The notes below the pieces were generated by a model that saw only the letters and a program-made list of their open reading frames with translations, did no database searches and was not told where the DNA came from. The position numbers were made by a program, and so were the translations under genes. DNA of 6,006 nt from Chitinophagaceae bacterium. Lineage in GTDB: Bacteria > Bacteroidota > Bacteroidia > Chitinophagales > Chitinophagaceae. The DNA lies in contig VIKJ01000077.1 in the NCBI GenBank assembly GCA_008080615.1, forward strand, positions 1-6,006. The letters run 5' to 3'. Shown here one piece after another: positions 1-5,684 of the stretch; the first letter of the stretch is position 1, and every line of letters starts with the position of its first letter.

Positions 1-1050
1 GTGTTGGCAATTGTGTTAATTTTCATTTGCTATTTAGCAGGAATTTTTGGGGGTAGAGAATATTGGGAGTACCCACCTAAAATCTCTATTTTAATTGTAG
101 CAGGATGGGTATTATTGTTGATAAATTATATTAAATCAATAAATAGTTTAATAAATCAACCCGTTTACATTTGGATGTGGCTTACTGGAATTGTATTTTT
201 TTTATTTACATTTTCCGAATCTTATTTATGGTTACTCCCTTATTTTAAGAGAAACATAATTAATGATATGACCATTCAATGGAAATCATATGGCAGTATG
301 GTAGGTGCATGGAATATGCTTATTTATGGATCTGCGGTTTTTTTAATGAGTAAAATTAGCAATAACAAAGCAGCAGCTTATAGTAAAACCGCTTTCACTC
401 TTTATTTTATTGGTCTATTTAATTTGATGTTTAATTGGGGTCACCATATTTATACCTTACCTACACATCAATATATTAGGGTAGTTAGTTATGCAGTAAG
501 TATGACTGAATTATTATTGTTGGGGCATATCATATACGATTGGAAAAAGCATTTAACTGTATCACAGAAATTTAATTCTATACTTAGTTTTCGATTTTTA
601 TTGGCTGCTGATACTTGGATTTTTTTAAACCTAGTTTTAGCTATTGGCATGTCTATTCCTGCCATTAATTTATATACGCATGGCACCCATATTACTGTTG
701 CACATGCAATGGGTACAACAATAGGTATAAATAGCATGTTATTAATTGCATTTGTAGTAGACATTCTTTATGCCAATCAGCAAAAAAATAAACCAATTAA
801 AAAATGGGTAACAATTGGGTTTTGGATTAGCAATGCTTCATTGCTTATTTTTTGGTTGGCTCTAATTATTTCAGGTGCAATAAAAGCTAAGTGGCAAATG
901 AGTGCAGAACCCGAAGTGTTTAGTGTAATGATGTTACAATTAAGACCCTTTTTTGTAGTATTTCTATTTTCTGGAACTACCTTGGCCTTCGGATTATGTT
1001 TGATATTGATTCCTTTACTTAAAATTAAGCAGAATGCTAAAAGTTACTAA
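1..1050 (+). CDS. NorB-like / cbb3-type heme-copper oxidase catalytic subunit, 5' end missing
   Basis: This is the C-terminal 349 residues of a polytopic membrane protein related to the catalytic subunit of nitric oxide reductase (NO to N2O) and cbb3 oxidases. The GTG at base 1 is only the window edge: the NOR motif GREYWE (residues 18-23, with the two Glu that bind Ca2+ in Pseudomonas NorB) lies here at residue 18 rather than about 133, so roughly 115 residues are missing. About nine or ten hydrophobic helices follow. His148-His149 (NWGHHIYTLP) match the paired FeB histidines and Glu170 matches NorB Glu280. His235 in VAHAMG matches the proximal high-spin heme ligand. Oddities: NorB has HAH at this site but this protein has HAM, so the low-spin heme His is Met237; there is also no His in residues 1-147, so the helix-VI FeB ligand is absent, and the NorB Glu211/Glu215 positions read Val101/Asn105. 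The reading frame is intact, so I see a divergent NOR-like family rather than a decayed gene. It overlaps the next gene by 17 nt. Function as an NO reductase is uncertain. Confidence 0.85.
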   Translation: MLAIVLIFICYLAGIFGGREYWEYPPKISILIVAGWVLLLINYIKSINSLINQPVYIWMWLTGIVFFLFTFSESYLWLLPYFKRNIINDMTIQWKSYGSMVGAWNMLIYGSAVFLMSKISNNKAAAYSKTAFTLYFIGLFNLMFNWGHHIYTLPTHQYIRVVSYAVSMTELLLLGHIIYDWKKHLTVSQKFNSILSFRFLLAADTWIFLNLVLAIGMSIPAINLYTHGTHITVAHAMGTTIGINSMLLIAFVVDILYANQQKNKPIKKWVTIGFWISNASLLIFWLALIISGAIKAKWQMSAEPEVFSVMMLQLRPFFVVFLFSGTTLAFGLCLILIPLLKIKQNAKSY

Positions 1051-1468
1051 GATTTTTAGATTTGAAACAGCACATGCTATTCATGGATACAATGGTCATT
1101 GTAAAAATATTCACGGTCATTCTTATGTATTGCATGTAACTGTTGGAGACCCAATAGGTGATATTGCTTTTTTACCAAAACCCGGATTCATTGTAGATTT
1201 CAAGGATTTAAAAAAATGGGTGAATGAAATTATTATACAAGAATTTGATCATTGCCTTATTTTATCAAAAGATTTCGTTAAAGAACATCCCAATACCGCC
1301 AGAACAGAAAATTTACTTATTTGGGAAATGGAACCTACTGCTGAAAACATTCTTTTACATATTAAAAACAAATTATTAAAAGCTTTGCCAGATAATATTT
1401 TATTGAAAAAATTAATCATTTATGAAACTAATGACTCCTATGCAGAATGGGAATCAAATGCCTTCTAA
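1034..1468 (+). CDS. queD: 6-carboxytetrahydropterin synthase / PTPS family (QueD-like)
   Basis: This is a 144-residue protein of the 6-pyruvoyl-tetrahydropterin synthase family. QueD converts dihydroneopterin triphosphate to 6-carboxytetrahydropterin, the second step toward 7-deazaguanine (preQ0/queuosine); eukaryotic relatives make biopterin. The active-site set is complete: zinc ligands His14, His27 and His29 (ETAHA and NIHGHS), catalytic Cys23 (GHCKNIHGH), the DFKDL motif at 55-59, Asp72-His73 (FDHCL) for the catalytic dyad, PTAEN at 101-105 and Glu131 in the final strand. The length is close to the usual 120-145. The segment at about 38-52 (GDIAFLPKPGF) before DFKDL is longer than in compact QueD proteins, which may indicate a Bacteroidota subfamily. 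The ATG start lies inside the end of the upstream oxidase gene (17-nt overlap, different frame), without a good Shine-Dalgarno sequence, suggesting translational coupling. No queC, queE or queF is visible, so the pathway assignment (queuosine versus another pterin) is inferred from the family only. Confidence 0.9.
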   Translation: MLKVTKIFRFETAHAIHGYNGHCKNIHGHSYVLHVTVGDPIGDIAFLPKPGFIVDFKDLKKWVNEIIIQEFDHCLILSKDFVKEHPNTARTENLLIWEMEPTAENILLHIKNKLLKALPDNILLKKLIIYETNDSYAEWESNAF

Positions 1469-1479
1469 ATAAAATACAA

Positions 1480-1905
1480 CTACGTTAATCTTATCCAATG
1501 TAGCTTTTTACCAAACCCTAAAGCATTATTAGTATACTTAATATGATTAAGCTGTATAACCCAAACATTACCAGGAACAGCCAATGCCATTGGATACTTT
1601 TTATGATACGCAATTGATGCCCGTTTCACCATTGGGTTGGCATTATCTAACACTATCCCTTCAAATTGCACGCCTTTTACCTTAAGTTTATTTAGCTTAT
1701 CGGGGAGTATAGTTCCAGCAATATTTGATTTGGCCAAAATATTAACAGAGTGGGCTGTATCTAATGTTGACTTGTAATATAATAACTGTTCAGTGCTATT
1801 AAATAAATAATAGCAGGTGAAACAATAAGGTTGCATTATTGCATTGATACAGCAAATATTAGCGCAAGTATTTTGTTGAATAAAATTGAATATTTGCTGG
1901 TTCAT
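1480..1905 (-). CDS. YhbP-like (UPF0306) FMN-binding split-barrel protein
   Basis: This 141-residue protein belongs to the pyridoxamine-5'-phosphate-oxidase-like split-barrel superfamily and most resembles E. coli YhbP (147 aa, UPF0306). The best match is the C-terminal IKYTNNALGFGKKLHWIR block (residues 122-139); GVQFEG (78-83) and the YYLFN strand (32-36) also fit. Such folds usually bind FMN or F420, but the YhbP reaction is unknown. There are five cysteines in the first 31 residues (14, 18, 19, 28, 31). As I recall the E. coli protein, only two of them have counterparts there, so the extra three are notable. The protein is basic (14 Lys/Arg against 5 Asp/Glu). Its ATG overlaps the ferredoxin stop in an ATGA arrangement (1902-1905), typical of coupled translation, and it is the last gene of the minus-strand operon. 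In E. coli, yhbP lies close to ubiT-ubiU-ubiV, and here it lies two genes after a U32 protein like UbiU. I am fairly sure of the family and do not know the function. Confidence 0.82.
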   Translation of the reverse strand: MNQQIFNFIQQNTCANICCINAIMQPYCFTCYYLFNSTEQLLYYKSTLDTAHSVNILAKSNIAGTILPDKLNKLKVKGVQFEGIVLDNANPMVKRASIAYHKKYPMALAVPGNVWVIQLNHIKYTNNALGFGKKLHWIRLT

Positions 1906-2123
1906 TGTACTTTAATGATTCTTACAGGACACGCGGCTGCAATATTTTTTGATTGTTGAACCTGTATAACTGGAATTGATAATATAAATAATCCATTTTT
2001 ACCTACAGAATTTATTAGAGTGGCTTTCCCATCTTTTTTACTCATGCACCAATATGCTGGTTGTTGTTCAATGCAAAATCCGCATCCAATACATTTTGAG
2101 CGATAATGTAGAATCTTACTCAT
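1902..2123 (-). CDS. Small single-cluster [4Fe-4S] ferredoxin, unusually basic
   Basis: This 73-residue protein has the monocluster ferredoxin pattern: Cys11-x2-Cys14-x2-Cys17 (CIGCGFC) near the N-terminus and Cys65-Pro66 (AAACPV) near the C-terminus, enough to hold one [4Fe-4S] cluster for single-electron transfer. A fifth Cys at 26 is not part of the pattern. The spacing of 47 residues between the third and fourth Cys fits the one-cluster type in which the second cluster site has been lost. The charge is odd: about ten Lys/Arg and only two acidic residues (Glu19, Asp31), whereas typical ferredoxins are strongly acidic. Its ATG overlaps the end of the U32 gene by 8 nt and its TGA overlaps the next ATG by 4 nt, so it is made together with the U32 protein and the YhbP-like flavoprotein. 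Inference: it is a dedicated electron donor to one of them. The ferredoxin call is firm; the partner is not. Confidence 0.92.
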   Translation of the reverse strand: MSKILHYRSKCIGCGFCIEQQPAYWCMSKKDGKATLINSVGKNGLFILSIPVIQVQQSKNIAAACPVRIIKVQ

Positions 2124-3375
2124 TATTTGAATTTACAATTTTGTATAACTTATTATTAGCAGTAACTTTTGTAGCAAATGGAAAACTAATTTTATCTCCC
2201 TTTACGGCTACATTAGTTTCTATTCCATTTACCCTGAGCTTACTCATACGTTCTTTTACCATCCCGCAAGCAGGCCCAGTAATCATAAGCATATCGCCCA
2301 TTTTAATTGAACCTGATTCAATTTCAAATTCACCAATGCCTATTTTTGAATAATATTTACTGCCCTTACCTACGTAAACTTTTTTCTCCAATGCAGCTGA
2401 ACCCGAGTTATTGGTCCATTCACCTAACCTTCTTCCAAGAAAATAACCCTCCCAAAATCCTCGGTTGTATACTTTGCTCATGGCTAATTTCCAATTGATT
2501 ATTTTATCTGCCGAGTAGGTTCCATTTCTAATTGATGCTAATGCTTCTCTATAACAAGTTGTAACAATTTGTACATACTCCGCACCTTTGGATCTACCTT
2601 CTATTTTTAATACATCAACACCACTGGCAATAAGCTGATCTAATATATCAATAGTACAAAGATCCTTGGGAGACATGATGTATTCATTATCTATCAACAG
2701 TTCTTGTTCATGTTCAATATCCTTTACAATATATTGCCTTCGGCAGTTTTGAACACAAGCGCCTCTATTGGCTGAAGCATTTTGGGTATGTAAACTCAAA
2801 TAACATTTACCAGATATAGCCATACATAAAGCTCCATGAACAAATAACTCAATTTTAATGAGAGCACCAGCTGGTCCTTTAATCTGCTGCCGTTTGATCT
2901 CTTTTGAAATAGAATCAATTTGTTGTAAGGTGAGTTCTCTCGCAAGTACCACCACATCCGCATAGCGGGAAAAGAACTTCACAGATTCTATATTACTAAC
3001 ATTGGCCTGAGTTGAAATATGTAAGGGTATACCCAGCTGGCTACAATATTCAATAACAGAAAAATCTGCTGCAATTACTGCATGTATCCCCTCATTCTTT
3101 GCTTCCTTTAAAATAGATTTAAGTAATTGCATATCGTGCTCATACATTACAGTATTAAGTGTTAGATATGCTTTTAATCCATTTACTTTACAAATGCTAA
3201 CAACCTTTTTTATATCACTTATTTCGAATGATCTACTCGAACGGGTTCTCATGTTTAACTGTTCTACTCCAAAATAAATACTATTTGCACCTGCATTTAT
3301 TGCAGCTTGTAAACTTTCATAAGAACCAACTGGAGCTAAAATTTCCACATTTGTATTAATTAACTGTAATGGCAT
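2116..3375 (-). CDS. U32 'peptidase' family Fe-S protein (TrhP/UbiU/RlhA relative)
   Basis: This 419-residue protein carries the U32 signature at about residues 176-194 (ELFVHGALCMAISGKCYLS). The N-terminal TIM-barrel-like part begins with ILAPVGSYESLQAAINAGA (12-30) and includes QANVSN and the IEGRSKGAEYV block (258-268); residues about 330-412 look like the C-terminal beta-barrel domain of longer U32 proteins. Family members are annotated as collagenase-like peptidases, but the characterised ones are Fe-S proteins for oxygen-independent hydroxylation: TrhP (tRNA U34), RlhA (23S rRNA C2501) and UbiU/UbiV (ubiquinone). Cluster ligands are visible: Cys184, Cys191, Cys207 and Cys240 (SPKDLC), with Cys211 as an alternative. 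The length lies between UbiU (about 330) and TrhP (about 450), and much shorter than RlhA, which favours a TrhP-like RNA hydroxylase. A UbiU role is less likely because Bacteroidota generally use menaquinone. The start is fixed because the next Met (42) falls after the conserved first strand; it overlaps the upstream gene by 20 nt and the ferredoxin by 8 nt. No peptidase catalytic residues are evident. Confidence 0.88.
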   Translation of the reverse strand: MPLQLINTNVEILAPVGSYESLQAAINAGANSIYFGVEQLNMRTRSSRSFEISDIKKVVSICKVNGLKAYLTLNTVMYEHDMQLLKSILKEAKNEGIHAVIAADFSVIEYCSQLGIPLHISTQANVSNIESVKFFSRYADVVVLARELTLQQIDSISKEIKRQQIKGPAGALIKIELFVHGALCMAISGKCYLSLHTQNASANRGACVQNCRRQYIVKDIEHEQELLIDNEYIMSPKDLCTIDILDQLIASGVDVLKIEGRSKGAEYVQIVTTCYREALASIRNGTYSADKIINWKLAMSKVYNRGFWEGYFLGRRLGEWTNNSGSAALEKKVYVGKGSKYYSKIGIGEFEIESGSIKMGDMLMITGPACGMVKERMSKLRVNGIETNVAVKGDKISFPFATKVTANNKLYKIVNSNNE

Positions 3376-5167
3376 ATTTATAATTTAAAAAATCCATTGT
3401 TAATTCTGCATCATTCAAATCTTTTTGAAATTTCAACTGCTCTTGTTCACTTAAACAAGCTAAATTCCGATAGTACAAAATGCCATTTTTTAAATTTTCA
3501 AAAAAATAAGTATAATATTTTTTTAATTTTGCAACTTGCTCTAAGGGTAAACTATCCTTCAATTGCTCTGCCAAATAATCTATATATAAATTTAATTCGG
3601 CAATAAATACATGTGGCCTATTTGCATTAATCATGATATTCGTTCTACCATATATATGGTTTACCATAGTTTTAAGCGAAACTATTTTAGCAAAGTTCAC
3701 AATATTGGGGCCTGGGCAAATAGTTACAGCATTTAAAGACTTAACAAAAACCTGCTTATAATTTATGGCTGCTGAATTACTTAACCCAATACATAAACAT
3801 TCTTTTGATAAGGTTGTGGAAACTTGTTGCTGATATTCTATATCAGATAACTTTTGCGATTGTAGATGTGCAATTTTTAATTGAATATATTTTTTAGAAG
3901 CTGTACATATTGGTTCCTTAGTGAACTCTGTATTGAGTGCCAGATGCTTTTCGGTACAAGGACTTCCTGGTTTAAGTTTAGTAATTCGCTCTGCTTTTTC
4001 TATTTCGGAACTCGTGCCTTTTAAATAATGAAACCGAACGCCTAAGGGAGAATTATGGCTTAAAACCAAATCATTTTCTTTGGCATTGCAGAGTTGTTTT
4101 AATGTATTTTCATCTACCGTTGTAGCTTCTGGTACCAATAAAAAAGGTGTTCCCCAACCTATACTATCCATTCCATAATACTCCTGCAATAATTTATTTT
4201 CATTTGCTGTTCCTATTCCACCTTGTACTGAAAATAATAATTTAGGCATTTGCAAAAGAGGTATTCCCCCCTTTCTTTCTACTGCTGCATTATATAAAGC
4301 AAATAAATCTGTTTGCAATTGTTGCCTGTTTAACTTAAACTCCTCTAAAATTGGCCCAAGTAAAAACCCATCTGTTGCAAAAGCATGGCCACCACAATTT
4401 AAGCCCGATTCTATCCTAAACTCACTTACCCAAATACCCTTCTTAGCAAGCATTTTACCTTGAATAAGGGCAGAACGATAATCACTTACTTTAATAATAA
4501 TTCTCTTACTAAAACTACCATCTGCATTTATTCTTAACGCTTCTACATTTTCTAAATAGCTAAACAAACGCGGATTCATTCCAGCAGAAAAAATCACAGA
4601 TGAATTACATAAATTACTGTTCGCATATCCCCTTAATGCTGCAATAGCATCAGATCCATCTTGAACCAATTCACCAGCTTTATTGCGTTGATCTCTGTCT
4701 ATTTTGGTCATAATATTTACATCAATACTTCCTGGCCTAATTTGTTTCCTCAACAATTGTTGCAACTGTTCTTTTTCAGTTGAATTTGTCAGCTGATTCA
4801 TTTGCAAATACAACTTTTTTAACATGCAATCTTCTGGTAGTAATTCAAAGTATTTTACTATTTCAGAACCTGCGTCAAAAGCAGCATTACTCATTTTTTC
4901 AATCTGCTTTTGTACTATATCATTCAATAAATTAAGATAATCTGTGATTCTTTTTGCCCTATAATCGGGCTCAGTTGCTAAAATTGGGTAGTAATTGCGA
5001 TTGGCTTGAGGATAGTAAACTTTTCGCATCATTTCTATCAATTTATCTTCTACAATAGAAATAACCGATGAAATCCCATACTGGGCTACTTTAATTGGTG
5101 AATCAATGGTGTAAGCCAATCCCATTACTGGGATATGAAAATTATGTAAAGTGTAATTTTGTTGCAT
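3356..5167 (-). CDS. Nitronate-monooxygenase-like FMN TIM-barrel protein with uncharacterised Cys-containing C-terminal region
   Basis: This 603-residue protein is too long for a standard nitronate monooxygenase (310-380) but shows that family's landmarks in order. These are the first strand IPVMGLAYTIDSPIKVAQYG (12-31), a mid-barrel strand SGLNCGGHAF (254-263) like the EAGGHAG motif near the active site, the phosphate-binding strand SVQGGIGTANENK (313-325), and IGWGTPFLLVPEAT (336-349), like the family's GT-F--S-EA. It probably binds FMN. Differences: a predicted helical insertion at about 60-145 splits the barrel, and about 250 residues follow it. That tail contains GSPC (Cys404), EPICTASKKY (Cys421), ECLCIGLSNSAA (Cys457, Cys459) and VTICPGPNIVNF (Cys484), which together could hold a metal or Fe-S cluster. 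I do not recognise the tail as a named domain. The ATG is 6 residues before the core strand, with no Shine-Dalgarno. It heads the overlapped operon after an 85-bp gap carrying an inverted repeat. The substrate is unknown; the family also includes enoyl-ACP reductase FabK and 2-nitropropane dioxygenases. Confidence 0.7.
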   Translation of the reverse strand: MQQNYTLHNFHIPVMGLAYTIDSPIKVAQYGISSVISIVEDKLIEMMRKVYYPQANRNYYPILATEPDYRAKRITDYLNLLNDIVQKQIEKMSNAAFDAGSEIVKYFELLPEDCMLKKLYLQMNQLTNSTEKEQLQQLLRKQIRPGSIDVNIMTKIDRDQRNKAGELVQDGSDAIAALRGYANSNLCNSSVIFSAGMNPRLFSYLENVEALRINADGSFSKRIIIKVSDYRSALIQGKMLAKKGIWVSEFRIESGLNCGGHAFATDGFLLGPILEEFKLNRQQLQTDLFALYNAAVERKGGIPLLQMPKLLFSVQGGIGTANENKLLQEYYGMDSIGWGTPFLLVPEATTVDENTLKQLCNAKENDLVLSHNSPLGVRFHYLKGTSSEIEKAERITKLKPGSPCTEKHLALNTEFTKEPICTASKKYIQLKIAHLQSQKLSDIEYQQQVSTTLSKECLCIGLSNSAAINYKQVFVKSLNAVTICPGPNIVNFAKIVSLKTMVNHIYGRTNIMINANRPHVFIAELNLYIDYLAEQLKDSLPLEQVAKLKKYYTYFFENLKNGILYYRNLACLSEQEQLKFQKDLNDAELTMDFLNYKYAITVN

Positions 5168-5252
5168 AGTAGTAAAGATAATTAATTAAGGATATTATTA
5201 TCTTTAATTAATAAATAAAAATAAAATAAGTAGTTTAAACTGGAATAAAACA
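5168..5252 (-). promoter_or_regulatory. 85-bp intergenic region, likely promoter/operator for the flavoprotein-U32-ferredoxin operon
   Basis: This is the only sizeable non-coding gap in the window. It lies between the end of the Rrf2 gene and the start of the 603-codon gene, both on the minus strand. It is very AT-rich and holds an inverted repeat (listed separately), two copies of the palindrome TTAATTAA (5182-5189 and 5204-5211) and a GTTTAAAC palindrome (5233-5240). I could not find a convincing Bacteroidota -33 TTTG / -7 TAnnTTTG pair at good spacing: TATCTTTA sits about 8 nt before the start codon, which is too close. The promoter call is therefore positional. Confidence 0.45.
5173..5206. 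repeat. 10-bp perfect inverted repeat, candidate Rrf2 operator
   Basis: The arms TAAAGATAAT (5173-5182) and ATTATCTTTA (5197-5206) are perfect reverse complements separated by 14 bp. The symmetry centre is about 22 bp upstream of the minus-strand ATG at 5167 and just downstream of the Rrf2 gene, so it is well placed for a regulator to block or activate the operon. The AAGAT...ATCTT edges recall the E. coli NsrR half-site AAGATGYATTT, but the total span is longer than the NsrR 11-1-11 palindrome. The AT-only character and lack of a following T-run argue against a terminator. Confidence 0.4.
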
Positions 5253-5684
5253 TTAACCAATCAAATAAGCCAATCCATCGTTTACAGTTTCACATAAATT
5301 ATACACTTTCTTTTGCTGGCACATTGCTTTAAATTGATCTCTGATGATTTTATAATCATCATGTATGGGGCAGAGATGGGTGGCAGAGCATTTACTTAAA
5401 CCAAGTCCACATTGATCAAAAACTTCTTTTCCATCAATGGCATCTATGATTTTTATAATAGACTGGTTCTTATGTTTTGTAAGAATATAAAAGCCACCAG
5501 TAGGGCCTTTTGCGCTATTAATTATATCCTCTTTTACCAACACCTGAAGAATCTTACCAACCGTGTGTTCACTAGCATCAATAAATTCTGCTATTTCTTT
5601 TATGCTAGCCTTTTCTCCAGAATTAAATTTAGAAGCTAGATAAATAACTGCCTTTATGGCTGTTTTACAAGTAAGACTAAGCAT
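5253..5684 (-). CDS. Rrf2-family regulator with three conserved Cys (IscR/NsrR relative)
   Basis: This 143-residue protein is a typical-length Rrf2 transcription factor. The N-terminus MLSLTCKTAIKAVIYLA starts helix 1; the winged helix-turn-helix covers about residues 25-70 with ASEHTVGKILQVLVKE (37-52) as recognition region and the wing motif GPTGGFYIL (60-68). Cys92, Cys99 and Cys105 (C-x6-C-x5-C, within QCGLGLSKC and THLCPIH) form the three-cysteine set that holds a [2Fe-2S] or [4Fe-4S] cluster in IscR, NsrR and RsrR; His108 is nearby. It could therefore sense NO, oxygen or Fe-S supply; the sequence does not decide which. Its ATG directly follows the stop of the DUF59 gene (TAAATG, no gap), so both are co-translated. 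The neighbouring NOR-like oxidase makes an NsrR-like role attractive. Cys122 and Cys131 are additional and not part of the classic triad. Confidence 0.93.
   Translation of the reverse strand: MLSLTCKTAIKAVIYLASKFNSGEKASIKEIAEFIDASEHTVGKILQVLVKEDIINSAKGPTGGFYILTKHKNQSIIKIIDAIDGKEVFDQCGLGLSKCSATHLCPIHDDYKIIRDQFKAMCQQKKVYNLCETVNDGLAYLIG

Noticed and set aside
1..3. GTG at base 1 as the true start of the oxidase gene
   Set aside because: The GREYWE motif would then be at residue 18, about 115 residues too early for the family, so the gene is simply cut by the window edge.
489..764. Minus-strand open frame of 91 codons inside the oxidase gene
   Set aside because: It is fully antisense to a well-supported membrane protein and has no recognisable motif.
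2054..2498. Plus-strand open frames (99 and 63 codons) across the ferredoxin/U32 genes
   Set aside because: They are antisense to genes with clear Cys motifs and domain structure, with no family resemblance.
2116..3375. U32 protein as a true collagenase/peptidase
   Set aside because: The annotation is historical; the visible cysteines and studied relatives point to Fe-S-dependent hydroxylation.
5173..5206. Inverted repeat as a rho-independent terminator of the Rrf2 transcript
   Set aside because: The stem is almost purely A-T with a 14-nt loop and no T-run follows on the minus strand, so it would be a weak hairpin.
5412..5639. Plus-strand open frame of 75 codons within the Rrf2 gene
   Set aside because: It is antisense to the conserved HTH and Cys region, and its composition looks like AT-rich shadow coding.
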